A DNA stretch of 55,509 nt from Scleroderma bovista (GCA_037178675.1 JAYMGJ010000159.1:1-55509); one strand, 5' to 3'; counted from the stretch's first letter, positions 31,217 to 44,338 are shown. Program-made: numbers and translations. The notes: a model not told the origin generated them from the sequence alone.

Positions 31217-34200
31217 ATGCCACCGAAAAACAAGGGTAAGAAAGGGAAACGTGGAGATGATGACTACTGGTACGCTTTGTCGATTTCTCAAGTCTTCTCG
31301 AGCTCAATGTCTAGTCTATACTAGGGATACCATGGGGACTCCTGCTCCAAAAAACCCGCTCACTGACGGACAGATCGGCGATGCTGATGAAGCAGGTGGT
31401 TTACCCAACGAACGAAATCCTGTATCGAGTGGATTCTCATCGTTCGGTGCCCTTCAGGCGGATGACGGTCCACCCATAGTAGACGAAAATGAGGATTTTG
31501 GTGGCCTTATGGTATGTTAATCATTCCATACTGTGGGTCCACTTATTTATTGGTGATTTTTTATACAGTCTGCTCTTAAAGCTACAAAGCCAAAGAAGAA
31601 GAAAAATAAGAAAGATGACGAAGTTGAAGTTGAGACACCTCCCACTGCACCAGCTGCACCCGAATTGGATGTAGGGAAGGAGGACGGAGATGACGACGAT
31701 GGAGGTGATGCCGCAGGGGGTTCTGCCAAGAAGAAGAAGAAAAAGAAGGGTAAGAAGGACAATGAGCCACCTCCCAGTGCTTTAGTGGAACCTGAACCGG
31801 AGAAGGAAGACGGAGGTGGTGATGACGGAGATGATGCTACCGAGTCCGCACCGAAGAACAAGAAGAAAAAGAAGGGTAAGAAAGACGATGCGGTTGAACC
31901 ACCTCCCAGTGCTCCAGCGGCACCCGAACCGGAGAAGGAGGACGGAGGTGATGCCGCCGAGTCTACCGCGAAAAAGAAGAAGAAGAAGAAGGGTAAGAAG
32001 GACGATGCGACCCAGCCGTCTCCCAGTGCTCCAGCAGCACCGCAACTGGAGAAGGAGGACGGTGGTGAGGACGAGGGAGGTGATGCCGCCGAGTCTGCTG
32101 CGAAGAAGAAAAAGAAAAAGAAGGGCAAGAAAGACGACGGGGTCAGCCCGGCACCAACACCGGCCGCGGCACCTGCGCCTACGCCCGCCGCAGGGAAGAA
32201 GAAGGGTGGTCTAAGCGCGCTCAGGGCGATAATGGAGGAAAAGAAACGATTGGAAGAAGAGGCTAGACGCAGAGAAGAAGAGGAGCGGCGCCGAATTGAA
32301 GAGGAAGAACGGCGTGCTGAGGAAGAAGCGAAGAAAAGGGAGGAGGAGAAGCAGCGTAAGAAGGAGAAAGAAAAGGTATTTTAACGTTTGTATGTCGACT
32401 TACTTATTGATGTTTTTTACTAGGCTAAACGCGAGCTGGCTAAGAAGGAGGGCCGCTTTTTGACGAAGAAACAAAAGGAAGAAAGAGCTGCTGCTGAACT
32501 GCGTCGACAAGCCCTATTAGCTTCGGGTGTTCATGTTGAGGGTCTACAGCAGCCTTCCGATTTCCTGGCGACCGGTGCTAAAAAAGTGGTGTATAGTAAT
32601 CGCAAGAAAAAGCCAGCTGTTGCCGAGATGCCTTCCCCTTCTCCATCGTCGCCTGCACCTTCATCCCGTCCTTTAACTCCGGAACCAGAAACACCATCAG
32701 AGCCTGCTGAGGAACCGGCCTCCAAAATTCCAGGTGTCAAAGATGACTGGGACGCAAGCAGCGAGGAGGAGGATAGTAAGCCTTCCATGCCATCTGGTGT
32801 CAAAGATGCTTGGGATGATTCAAGTGAGGAGGAGGTCACTCCAGCGAAGCCAACTTCTGCACCTAAGGTTTCAAAGGGGGCACCGAAGCCTGTTGCGAAG
32901 ACTACTGGTTAGTTTGATCTTGCTGCTGTTAAATGATATTCACGGACCAATCGCACGCAGAAACGGACAGATTTGTGGCTATAAAAACGCAATCGTTACC
33001 AGCACAGAAAGGTCCTCCCGCTAAATCTGTCGAAGAGGAGGAAGAATCCTCCGACGAATCTTCTGAAGAGGAATCTTCGTCGGAGGACTCCGATGACAGT
33101 TCGGATGAGACCTCCGATGAGTCTGACGATGGCCTGACGAAAGCTCAACGTCTAGCGGCCCAGAAGAAGGCCGAGGCGGCTGAACGTAGAGCGAAGGCGC
33201 ATGAAGCGGCCCTTGCAGCACGCAGTAAGGATGATCTCCGCAGTCCAATTTGTTGTATTTTAGGCCATGTCGACACGGGTAAAACCAAGCTCCTGGACAA
33301 GGTTTGATTGTTGTACCTGCCTGTGGTTACGACTAACACTCGTAGCGCAGATTCGGCAAACAAATGTTCAAGAAGGTGAAGCTGGTGGCATTACACAGCA
33401 AATTGGAGCGACATATTTCCCGGTTGAAGCTATCAAGACCAAGACTACTGTACTTAACAAGGTTAGGCCAAACACTAGATATAATGGAACCTCTGTCATT
33501 GACGCATGGTTACAGGACAATAAGCAGGAGTACAAGATACCCGGTTTGCTCATTATAGATACACCAGGTCACGAATCATTCACCAACTTGCGAAGCCGTG
33601 GGAGCTCCCTTTGCAATATCGCCATTCTTGTGGTTGACATCATGGTGACTTGCCTTTCGTGACACAAGGTTAGACTGCTGATGAGATCTAAAGCATGGTC
33701 TCGAACCTCAAACTCTTGAGTCCCTTCGTCTCCTGAGGGAACGTAAAACACCATTCATCGTTGCATTGAACAAGGTAAGTATTAAGCGCGACGACTTGTT
33801 ATGCACTGACGAGAAGTCAGATCGACCGTATGTATGGTTGGGTGGCCACTCCAGATGGAGCGTTCCAAGAATCGCTTGCTAAACAAAAGGTATCTGTCCA
33901 ACGTGAGTTCGAGGACCGTGTCCAAAAGACTATGCTCGCGTTCGCCGAACAAGGTTTGAATGCGGTGCTGTACTATGAGAACAAGAACTTTGCCCGCAAC
34001 GTTTCCCTTGTGCCTACGTCCGCCGTCACGGGTGAAGGTGTTCCTGATATGATTATGCTCCTTGTCAACCTCACACAGCAGCGCATGAGTGACCGTCTCA
34101 TGTATCTTGCTGAGCTAGAGTGTACCGTTTTGGAGGTCAAAGTTGTCGAAGGCCTCGGGACTACAATCGATGTCGTCCTATCTAACGGAATTCTACACGA

Positions 34201-35559
34201 AGGTGAAAGGATCGTGGTATGTGGCCTGAACGGACCAATTGTGACTCAAGTACGCGCTCTTCTCACTCCGCAACCTCTGCGCGAACTACGCATCAAGGTT
34301 CGTGCATATCTCAGTGTGACTGCGTTTGTCCCTTAACGGTGGTCTCATCCCGCAGTCACAATATGTTCATCATAAAGAGGTCAGGGCAGCCCTTGGTGTG
34401 AAACTTGTGGCCCCCGACTTAGAGAAAGCTATTGCTGGTTCGCGACTTCTCGTAGTTGGTCCAGATGATGATGAGGACGATCTCCGCGATGAAGTTATGT
34501 CGGATCTCACATCACTCCTGAATTCTATTGACAAGTCGGGACGCGGTGTATGTGTACAAGCCAGTACACTGGGTTCGCTGGAGGCATTACTTGATTTCTT
34601 GAAGGTCAGTAAGATCCCAGTGAATGGAATTAACATCGGTCCTGTACACAAGAGAGACATCATGCGCTGCGCAACTATGCTCGAAAAGGCTAAAGAACTC
34701 GCTGTCATCCTCGCCTTTGATGTGCCAGTGGACAAGGACGCCGAAAAATTAGCAGAAGAAATGGGCGTTCGGATATTCAAGGGTTCGTTATCTAAATATT
34801 CATCCGGCGCACAAACTGATAATGACCATTCAGCTGATATTATATACCATCTCTTCGACGCATTCACGGCCTACAATAATGAGATCATGGAGGCTAAGAG
34901 AAGAGATGCGGCTCCCCAAGCAGTCTGGCCGTGTCGGCTCAAGATCATTGCTGCATTCTGTAAACGTGATCCGATCATTTTGGGTGTCGATATCTTGGAT
35001 GGAACCTTGCGCATCGGCACACCCATCTGTGTTGTGAAAGTTCCAGATCCGGCGGCTCCCTCTAAGCGGGAGATCATTGACCTGGGTAAGATGTAAGTGC
35101 CTCATTTCCATTGCCCTATAATATCATCGTGACTTTTCAACAGCACTTCGCTTGAGATAAATCACAAATCCCTTGAGGTAAGATACCCTTAGAGACATAA
35201 AGTGACCTCGAATATTCATCGTTGACATCAGAAAGTCAAGAAATCTGAGGCTGGTGGTGGCGTTGCTGTGAAGATCGAGCATGCGGTCTATCAACCTGCC
35301 AAATCGTTCGGCCGACATTTCGACGAACAAGATGAGCTGATCAGTCATATTACACGTCAAAGTATTGACGTCCTGAAGGTACAGTGGTGATTCTCACTTG
35401 CGCTCCAGTTTACTCAGGCCTTCCTTGCAGGCCACCTTTAAAGCTGACGTTACGATGGAGGAGTGGGCTCTTATCAAGGCACTTAAACCGGTTCGTATCG
35501 CAGTCCATAATGGTTGCTCACGTCGACTGAAGTCCTTGCAGCGTCTCAATATCCAGTAG
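31217..35559 (+). CDS. FUN12: Translation initiation factor eIF5B (IF2 homologue)
   Basis: ATG at 31217 ([18 protein letters not shown]), ending RLNIQ with TAG at 35557-35559. The N-terminal third is highly charged and disordered, with four lysine/acidic tandem repeats, a coiled [18 protein letters not shown] segment and acidic blocks ([19 protein letters not shown]). The GTPase core follows: [18 protein letters not shown] (G1), [16 protein letters not shown] (switch I), [17 protein letters not shown] (G3), FIVALNKIDRMYGW (G4), [14 protein letters not shown] (G5), then beta-barrel domains II to IV ([56 protein letters not shown]). It joins ribosomal subunits at the end of initiation, in the cytoplasm. 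The intron at about 33463-33516 is 54 nt and in frame. About a dozen short introns; the yeast gene is FUN12. Confidence 0.96.
31615..32160 (+). repeat. Coding tandem repeat in eIF5B (about 4 units)
   Basis: Each unit of about 110-125 nt encodes [15 protein letters not shown], a DAAES-like acidic part, then [12 protein letters not shown]. Unit copies differ in sequence and length, so this is an old, drifting repeat. A minus-strand frame of 193 codons across it is a shadow. Confidence 0.75.
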
Positions 35560-35689
35560 CGGCTGGAGGCAGTTATCAAGCGAGATATATCGGGATGACT
35601 TTCGTGAGAGTTGTAGTAGCAACTTCGGAGTAATACGCCACAATATAAATACACATCTCACCGAGAGCATCTCCATCTTTGTCCTCACG

Positions 35690-38127
35690 ATGTCTCTTCC
35701 GAGTGTTAGCGCCAACAAAGTCAACCTCAACGATAGCGAAGTTACTGATGTTGAAGATAGGGATGTGTTACAACTGGTAATAGACATTCAAGCCAAAGGA
35801 GGGAGACCTTGCGTAGATTGAGATGCTCACCATGGGCCACCATGACTCTAACCGGTAACGTCCATTTACAATGGCGAACTGGAACGGGCTGCGGGTATCC
35901 CCGGTTGCTGATTTGGAGGATGCAATACTGCATCATCTGGAGAAGCACTGGGGGTTGAGATCATACCGCTTGAACCTGAACAGCGCTCATACCTGCGTAG
36001 GGAAGCCCCCCGGTGTCGTTATTTATGTTATGCTCCTATGGGAGCTATCCATACATGACTGATGCCTTTCTCCTTTCTCCCTAGAACCAGCTTGGGTACA
36101 AGCAAGTGAGTGAAGCTGGTTCTTGTAAAGCCTTGTATTCGTTAATGGGCATGTTTAGCAATTGCACCGTAGTTGGCACCTCATAGAGAGCTTTGCAGCT
36201 AGTTTCGTAGCTCTCAACTTCATTGGCGGTGTTCGGTATGCATTGTATCCAGTCCATTTTTCCCCAACTCATTTGCTCCACTCAGCTCTGCATTCTTCCT
36301 TGGGTTGCTCGCGGGCGGTCCTGCCGCGATATGGTCGGAATGCACCAACGGTCGTTATGCAGGAACTGACTTTTATCCAGGTCATCATACCTGGTTACAA
36401 TGGTTTTCATGTTCATTACAGCCGCTGTCCTAGCAGAGATTTGTTCTGCGCTGCCATTGAGCGGCTCGATTTATATTTGGGCTGCCGAGAGTGCTGGGCC
36501 AAAGTATGCGAGATTCTTCGGGTTTCTCGTTGCTTGGTGGTCTTGTACAGCCTGGATGACGTTCACAGCGAGCAACTGTCAGGTCAGGTCGCTCAAAATA
36601 TAACATCGTATGCCCTAATGCCTCTTCCTAGACAACGGCCAACTACATTGTTTCTCAACTGGCCGTTTGGGACATCAATTTCCCTGGTGGTGTTGGAAAC
36701 GACAACATCCGCTGGCGTGCATTCATCTGGGGCATTTCTGAGTTGATGCTTCTGATTTCTGTTGCGATTAACTATTTTCCTCCAAGATTATATTCTCTGG
36801 TATTCAAATTCTCAGTTGGCATCATGATGCTCGACTTCTTGTTATGTCTTATTTGGTTACCTATTGGTGTTTCGAAGACATACGGTTTTCGCACTGCGAA
36901 GGATGTCTTCACTATGACCTGTGAGTTTCTGTCATTTGCAATGCCGACAGAATCATTTATCACCGGGTAGACAATGGCACCGGGGCCCCTCCCGCGTGGA
37001 ATTGGATACTTTCATTGTGAGCCGTTATTTTAAACTGTCCTTTTGGTTGGCATTAAACTCTTACAAGCCTCTTTACTGCCGGTACGCTAACCGGGTTTGA
37101 TGCCTCCGGGCATATCGCCGAAGAAACAAAGAATGCAAGGTGCGCTGTAATCCACTGAAATCAGGATGCTGGCGCTTACGGCACTACCAGCGTGGTTGCA
37201 GCAAAGGGAATTTTGTCCAGTGCTGTAGCAACGGGTGTTTTTGGTTTTATTACTGCCATCCTGTTCCTCTTCTGCACTCCGGATCTGGATACCGTATTTT
37301 CATTGGATGCGCCGCAGCCATTCGTTCAAATTTATGCACTCGCACTGGGAAAGAAAGCCAGTATCTTCATGACAATGATCGCGGTGCTCGGTCTCATTAT
37401 GGTATGTGACATACTCCTATGAAAGGACTTGCGAATACATGGTGACCCGATCCCAGAATACCACTGTGGCTATCGTTGCGTCGTCGCGCCTTGTGTTTGC
37501 AGTCGCTCGAGACGGTGTTCTGCCATTGTCTCGCTGGATTGGCAGCGTGGACGCCAAGGGGCAGCCCCGCAATGCAGTTACTGTCATATATATATGTGCT
37601 GCCGTGCTCCTCTGCACCATCTTACCTAGCCAGGTGGCATTCACGTCTTTAGTTTCGGCGGGAGGGGTCCCAACCATCGCGGCATATGGCCTGATCGCCT
37701 TGCTACGGCTCACAATGACCCCGAACCACTTCCAGTCTTCGCACTTCAAACTTGGCAAGTTTGCCAAACCGTTCTACGTGTGTGCTGCCGTTTTCAATGC
37801 CCTTATCTTTTGTGTACGTCCACGGCTTCGGATTGGTGTAGTCAACCGTGTTCATCCGACTTACCTCACAGGTGGACATCTCCCCATTCTACTTCCCAGT
37901 TACGGCTGAGACATTCAACTTTGTGAGTTGTGATACCTTAAATATCCTTGCTGATGGTTGTCTGACCTCTTTTTTTGCAGGCGGTTGTTATTTTTGGTGC
38001 TATCACTATCTTTGCGTTTCTCAGTTGGTATTTCATCCCGGAAGACAACTGGCTAAGGAAAGAACAGGTTCTCAAAGCCATGGGAGCTTTAGAAGGGAAC
38101 GAAGAACATCAGGAACAGAACGAATGA
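35690..38127 (+). CDS. Amino-acid/choline permease of the APC superfamily
   Basis: Spliced gene from ATG 35690 (MSLPSVSANKVNLNDSEVTD) to TGA 38125-38127. Exon 2 is a 21-nt microexon (36085-36105, NQLGYKQ). Membrane blocks: SWHLIESFAASFVALNFIGG, SAFFLGLLAGGPAAIW, TMVFMFITAAVLAEICSALP, LSGSIYIWAAESAGP, PPRLYSLVFKFSVGIMMLDF, FTAGTLTGFDASGHIAEETK, GILSSAVATGVFGFITAILF, TVAIVASSRLVFAVARDGVL, VAFTSLVSAGGVPTIAAYGL and the last span near 37980-38040. About 12 spans, as usual for APC transporters. The GFDASGHIAEETKNA motif is typical of the fungal GABA/choline permease branch; the substrate cannot be set from sequence. The first intron (35777-36084) is 308 nt, much longer than the rest. Tail-to-tail with ICP55. 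Confidence 0.92.
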
Positions 38128-38146
38128 TGGAGATTGATTGGGCCGA

Positions 38147-40481
38147 TTAGAAGGGTTGGGTGCCAAGTTGTCCCAGACAAGCCCCTTCTACGTCTTCAAT
38201 CTAGTTGAAAAAAAAAACGTTCATTTTTAGTGGACACGTCAGAATTTCGAGAATTTGAAAATGGAATACCAACTTCTTTTGGTGCTGAAACACTGAGCAC
38301 AACGGAGTGTTCCTTGCCTACCAGGACCTCATCCTATATTATAACAATTTTTCCGAAATACACCTCTGAATCAAGGGGTTGAGACGTACCTCAATTCGAA
38401 TCCCCATATTATGGTAACACTTGGGGAATTGTGGAGTGGGTGGTACGTACAGACCTTTATCCGGACGGGTGCCGCATTAACGACAGCAAATAGGATAACA
38501 GTGATTTGCACCCACCTGGTTCCACAGTAATAACCATTCCAGCCTTCAACCTGGTAGGATAATCGCATTGAAGAGATGTCTACATCAATCGAGTAAATGC
38601 TCACTGTTCTCCACGATCAAGCGTTGTTGACTCATGCAAGTCTACGTAGCCACGTCAGCAGCTGGTCACTAATGCGGGGGTCGGCCCACCTATACCGATG
38701 GGATGGCTCAGGAAGTGCGGGTAAAGTACGCGTTCCAGGTCGCCCGTATGCAACCGAAAGTCGAGCTGATTGAGTTCGGAACGAAGTAGGTCGCACGACC
38801 GCTGGTGAAGATCATGCAAACTGAGCGAGCCGGTTTCTGTGCATAGACTAATGAGGCTCTTTTGGGCGTTAAGGACAGCAGTGTAAAGGTCGCGTTGGGC
38901 GGCCGTGAATCTCCCGGAAACGGGGTACGTGCGTGCTATACGATTTTAAAAGCGGGGTAAGATGCAAAAGTGGAAGCGTAAGCGTTAGTAAATTCAAAGT
39001 AATGAAGGGTAAGACACACTGATGTCTGAAGCATAACCACTGAAAACTTCATCAGCAGGATATTATTGTCAGCAAAGGAGCTGCTTACTTATATTCACAG
39101 CCAGCGTCCACGAGGACCATTTCACCATCTTCAACCACTTGATTATTTGATGTGTAATGTATTATGAGTGCGTTAGGCCTAGCATATACCCGATCACCCT
39201 GATACCTCCAAAGTTACATGAGAGACCCATACCCAGAGGCAACGACAGGCACATATGCTAAACGTTGTGACCCAGAGAGCCTACACAGGTATTCAAAATG
39301 AGCTGCAATTGCACTCTCTGATAAGCCTGGGCGAGTGAAGCGCATGGTCTTGAATATTCGAGTAAGCTCAGCGTATTCACAGAGGAAATCATATAGACCT
39401 TCGCGAATGCATTTCCACTGATATCTGCAGCAGCGCGCATGACTTGCTGTTCACATTCACTCTTGATTGACCGTAGTTTTGCCACTAGCGGGGCCAAAGG
39501 CCGCCTTCTAGAACTCGAGAGGGACTCTACAACAGATTCGTGCTCTAAGCGAAGTTGCACGGAGGACGAAAGGTATCTCAACAAAGACTTCACGGTACGT
39601 GGTGACCGCTTTAAAGATGCGTTGGGTAAATCAATGTAGATATTAGAATAAAGGCTGGCGATAGCCTTGAGCTGAGAGGGAAAGCTATGGATGGACATGG
39701 CATTATCGGCTTTGAAGATGGAGAGAGCGTCACTGAAACTTGTCCTAGTCATTTGGAGTAAGAATGTGTAGATGAAGCAAGTATGGATTCTGAATCACCT
39801 CGCGCCCTCCCACTTCTCTTTGGCAGAATCCTTGCCATTGCAAAACAACGTCATACGGTATCCACGGGATGTGGATGTTTTTTCTATGCTAGCGTCAAGA
39901 GGACACCTAGCCTCAAGGAACGGTCCTGAGCGCACCAAGTATGACAGCTGCATCCGGCTCCTCAAAGCCCGTCAAGTACCAAAAGTCAGATGCCTGACGA
40001 AACTTGTAGCTACAACGAGTGGTCGGCGTTGGTCAAGGACTCGATATGCAGGGAACCTACAAAATGTCTTTGAAAGCATCAGACTGATTCATCATGACAA
40101 TTGACAGTACGACGCACTCCCACTCATATATTTGATGGGTGCCGCAACCGAAATGACGACGGCGTCACTAGGTAGACTGTCCATAAGTTCCTTCCGTCGC
40201 AGTTCATACTCGTCCAAGGGTATTCCAGGTGTCAGTTCATGTGGTCTCACTTTCGGTGGATTGTCTGAGTCTAGCAACTCGGTGTAATGGTAACAATGCT
40301 CACGGAGATGGGGGTGGGATGGAAAGAGTGGCTGGCCATAGATAGAGGGCTTGAGGTCGTGGGTGCTGTCGGCCTCCGTCGCAAATGCTCGCCAGCAAAG
40401 CACGCGTCTCCCTTCCCGGAATGTCGCCGTTGGTCGCCGTAGTGGCCTGCACAACGCCAAACGCAGTTGGCAGACTGACAT
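38147..40481 (-). CDS. ICP55: Mitochondrial Xaa-Pro aminopeptidase ICP55 (M24B)
   Basis: ATG at 40481 opens [20 protein letters not shown], rich in Arg and lacking acids, a likely mitochondrial presequence. Then [46 protein letters not shown], the M24 fold with metal-ligand positions in [46 protein letters not shown] and [10 protein letters not shown]. The last exons encode [20 protein letters not shown] and [17 protein letters not shown], stop TAA 38149-38147. About twelve exons. ICP55/XPNPEP3 trims the N-terminal residue of mitochondrial imported proteins after MPP cleavage, stabilising them. All five ligand motifs (Asp, Asp, His, Glu, Glu) are intact. The intron between the IKYMSG exon and the FRQASDFW exon is not fully resolved. 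Confidence 0.94.
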
Positions 40482-40665
40482 GAAATAATTGAGATCACAA
40501 CAAGGAGCAAGACCACAAATTATTTACCTGCCGCATTTGTCAAAGTGGTCGTCCCCATTTGTCGCCCCAAATCACGCGCCATCGGCCTCATATAAGGGCG
40601 GCTACTTTCTGTGGGGCACAGTCGTCGAGGGGCGCCCATGGGCTTGTCCTGCACCAGAGCCCACC
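40482..40665. promoter_or_regulatory. Divergent promoter, ICP55 / lipase
   Basis: 184 bp between start codons. A TATAAG word (TCATATAAGG, near 40588) lies about 78 bp upstream of the lipase start. Confidence 0.5.
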
Positions 40666-43289
40666 ATGCGCTATGACTGGGAACGGTACAGCAGGCAGAG
40701 CATCGACGTCGCCTCCACACTCACTGCGCTCGCCTTTTCGGCTGTCAAGACGACCACCAAGTTCGGTGTACGTCTCAAAGTCTGCCCACTAACAGCTCAT
40801 CTAAACGTTCCCAGTTCTCACTAGTTCGTAACGTTGCATCTAGTACCGTCGGCGCTACGGCCAATGTGTTTGATCACACCGTCTTTGGCATCAATGTCAC
40901 CGCACCCGTCATCGAAGGTGCTGTAACGACTGCTATTAACTTTGCAGAAGCAATTACTCTGGCGCCAATCTTCCTCGGGGAATACATCTCTTCCGCCTCC
41001 TTGCGTGCCGCACACGGCTCCATTGATATCCTTTCTGTCATATTCTCCGGCAGCACTGAAGCCTCGTTCTCCCTCGTCTCCTTCATCCAGCTAGTTAAGC
41101 GAGAGTGGGACAACCCTGCTGCTCCGAACGGATGTATATCGCAGAAAAGGTACGGGATCACCGAGGTCGGCAAGGCCGTCATCGCCTGGGTAGCGCTGCA
41201 AGGCATCACACAAGAATGGCACGAAAAAGAATGGTCGAGCTATCTACGTGAAATCGAGGTGCACGATCTATTCAGCGGACCACAACTCAAACGGGTTCCT
41301 TCGCGCATTCGTGTCACGTCGGACGTCATCTTTCCTGGCAACCGAGGCCAGCTCATTTCTGCGGACATCGGGGAGGCACCCACTGGAACCCATTCTAGAA
41401 CACGATCGCTAAGCGTTCTCTCCGTTTCGTTTTCGGCCATGTCATGTCTTAAGCGGAAAGAGAAGGAGGACCTTACAGTGCGACCGAAGAAGTCCATAGA
41501 TGACATAAAGGCAGATCTGCGCCGTTTTTCCAAGATGGTTCTTGCAGGTTATGGCGGAGCCAGTCTACTCTTCTTCGGGGTTTCGCCTTGGCTCACTTCG
41601 TCTCCTAGCCAAGTGAGGGCTCCGACTTCGAAGAATCAGAAAGAAGCAGAGGAGGCACAACTAGAAAGTGCCATTAATGCAGCAGAAGCAGAGGCTGAAG
41701 GCGATTTTTCATACCCAACCACGTCCGAGAACCTGGAATTTTCATGGTGGGATATACTCATGGGCAAACATGATAAGGAAATATTTGAGAGGTCTTTTCA
41801 CGGCCACGTTCCAAATACCCCGGACGTGCAGGCCCGCGTCCGTGCAACGGCTGTGATCGGTATTGAGAGGCAGATGCCCAGATTCTGGGTGCTTACTGAC
41901 CACGACAGACGCCAGGTAGTTTTAGTGCTTCGAGGTTCGTGCTGATTTGGAAGATAATTCGCCATTCTGCTGATGGTCCACGTTTGAAATCCAATCCACA
42001 GGAACGATGTCACTAAATGAACTAGCGGTTGACCTGACATGTGTACCAGTCGAGTTTGTGCCTGCATCCAGTCCGCCGGGGGAAGATATGCAGTGTTACG
42101 ATACCCACCGATCTGACGACAGCAAAGTGCCGTCCACGAGTATAGGGAAGCAACAACGGCGCAGAGCCCCGTCATTGAGATCACTATCATCAATAGAAAA
42201 GCGTCCGCGATACCACGTACATGGTGGGATGCTTCGTATGGCACGGGTGATGGGAGAGATAGGAAAGCCAGTCCACCGTGCGGTTGCGGGTGCTTTGAAC
42301 CGAAGCCCAGATTATGGTTCGTCCACGAAGACATTACTTTTTTTTTTGCCACAGAACTGATGACAACATGCAGAACTGATTCTCTGTGGTCATAGCCTTG
42401 GTGCTGGTGTAGCTATTTTACTGGCGTTGGTGAGTGTTGCTCCATGAAACCCTGGGAGTTGGCGATTTGAATGCGCTGCAGATGTGGGCGGATCCAACCA
42501 CCTGTCTGACTGTCCCTTCAAGTGGACTCCCTGCTAACTGTCCGGTATCTGTATACGCCATTGCTCCCCCGTACGTGGTTCTCCTGATCTACGTCACATG
42601 CTCATTGAAGAGTCGTGTGCTACAGTTGTCTCACCGATGCAGCACTGAGCCATCTGGCATCCAACCTGGTGGTTTCTTTCGTATACTCGGACGATGTTGT
42701 TTCCAGGCTCTCATTAGGATCCGTCCGAGATATTCGAAACGCGGCTCTATTACTGTGCGATGCAAATGAAAGAGGAGAGGAGGGCTATTCCGTCGTTACC
42801 CAGAGAGCCAAGGCATGGAAGAGCGAGAACAATTCATCAGAAAACTTTCATTGGGTAAGTGCAGGCCTAAATTGCTTTCGGGTGTTCGTGCGCGTGGATC
42901 TTTCACTGGCATAGCTGGTCCTTTATCGTTCGCTGACTCTCAACTCTGTAGTTCCTGGCGATGCGTAGGACGCTAGAGGCAAATATGCACATGGCGGATC
43001 TCTTCCCTCCTGGTCGCGTTTTCTGGGCACGTCGGGACGGTGACCTCCCACCTTCCCAGCAGCTGGCACCTTTAAGGTCAACGACTTCCGGTTCGACAGA
43101 CAAGGGTGGGACTGCCGAAAAGGTCAGGCTTTTTGAGGTGCTGGATACTGAGAGAGTCTTCTCGCAGATCGTGTTTTCGCGGAGCATGTTGGGGTATGTT
43201 GTTCCTCGTTACTAGCTGTTCCGACACTCACCCACTATAGCGCCCATATGCCACACCGGTACGATCAAGTCTTGCACGAGCTATTATGA
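40666..43289 (+). CDS. Class 3 lipase, sn-1 diacylglycerol-lipase type
   Basis: ATG at 40666 in a good context (CCACCATGC): MRYDWERYSRQSIDVASTLT. Exon 2 begins FSLVRNVASSTVGATANVFD at 40815. An N-terminal hydrophobic stretch may be membrane-linked. The lipase core shows RFWVLTDHDRRQVVLVLRGT, VHGGMLRMARVMGEIGKPVH, the nucleophile elbow LILCGHSLGAGVAILLAL (GHSLG), YAIAPPCLTD, VVSFVYSDDVVSRLSLG (candidate Asp) and a C-terminal AHMPHRYDQVLHEL (candidate His). This order fits the DAG-lipase branch of lipase class 3, which cleaves the sn-1 acyl chain of diacylglycerol at membranes. Stop TGA 43287-43289. The gene faces SPT4 across 292 bp. Confidence 0.9.
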
Positions 43290-43581
43290 GCCCGGTTCTA
43301 GAGATACCACGATATCCACCCAGAACAGTTTAACCCGATCATCTGTATACCGTACAAGACTGCAGTTACTTAGCCACTCCATAGTTTTATCACCCAATTT
43401 ATGACGTGTATGTAACTTTAGCGTAGAGGCTTGAAACGACCAAGTCCTCAAATGGATCCATCCGAGTACCCGCAGCATTTCAAGTCGACAGTACAGTAAT
43501 TCTTCTGCAACATGATTAATCCACATATACGAGTATCATCAAGAGTACCATGTAATCTGCAGAGGTGACGTCCCAGGTGCA

Positions 43582-44051
43582 CTAGTCCTGGTCTGTTTGG
43601 TCCCTCGGCCGGTATTTAATGCCACGATTCTCAAGTTCAGTCTCGACGTCCTCCGGAACGCGACCTTTGACTCGTACAGCATACATCCCCCGTACATATT
43701 TCGCTAAAACGCCATCAATAAGAGACTTAGGAAGCGAAAACGTGCTGAGACACACCAGTCCTTTGCCAACGCGCTACCCAACTGGACTCGGGATCGATAA
43801 CGGCGATGATACCATCGAAGTAGGTCGTAGTGCAAACGGAAATACGATCTGGAGACCCTTTCATCTGTCAGGCGAGTGTGTAAGTGCGAAAAGGACCGCC
43901 CCTGTGTCTAGACGTGTGAGGAGCACACCTGCATGATCTCTTCACAATTAGGGCACCCGTTCTTGCGAAAGTCCATTGGATGTTGAATGATGGAGCATAG
44001 TAAACATGCTCGCAGGTGTTTCGACTTGGACTGGGAGGGAATCGTGGCCAT
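43582..44051 (-). CDS. SPT4: Transcription elongation factor SPT4
   Basis: Three exons give 117 residues. Start MATIPSQSKSKHLRACLLCS at 44051; the zinc finger has C-LLC and CPNC pairs (ACLLCSIIQ...GCPNCEEIM). The middle exon begins MKGSPDRISVCTTTYFDGII and continues VIDPESSWVARWQ; the last begins AKYVRGMYAVRVKGRVPEDV and ends PRDQTDQD, stop 43584-43582. SPT4 binds SPT5 (NusG-like) to form DSIF, a processivity factor for RNA polymerase II. The finger and the family length are intact. The upstream 44052-44338 holds its promoter and I see no other gene there. Confidence 0.96.
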
Positions 44052-44338
44052 GGTTGTCCCACTTCACGAATTTGGTCGGAGGTTATTTCTCGTTTTCCCG
44101 CGCTCACGGCGCGACGCGGGCCGCCATCTTCGTTGTAAATCTGGCTTAGACTAATCATTCCTTGATCTACATATCATGCTCTCCAAGGTTTTTTCTCGCC
44201 CGTGGTGATTTGATACTGGACAAACAAGAGCGCAGTCATTGTATGTACTTCCTCTCCTTCACCGAAGTGGCCCAAATAAGGGAACGGGAGTGAGGACAAA
44301 TATGTGTGAAGGGTGGGCCTAGGTTCGTTCATTCTTCC

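Noticed and set aside
31547..32128. 193-codon minus-strand Phe/Ser-rich frame
   Set aside because: Complement of the eIF5B lysine repeats; poly-Phe runs are an artefact.
34370..34867. 165-codon minus-strand frame
   Set aside because: Lies antisense to conserved eIF5B domain coding sequence.
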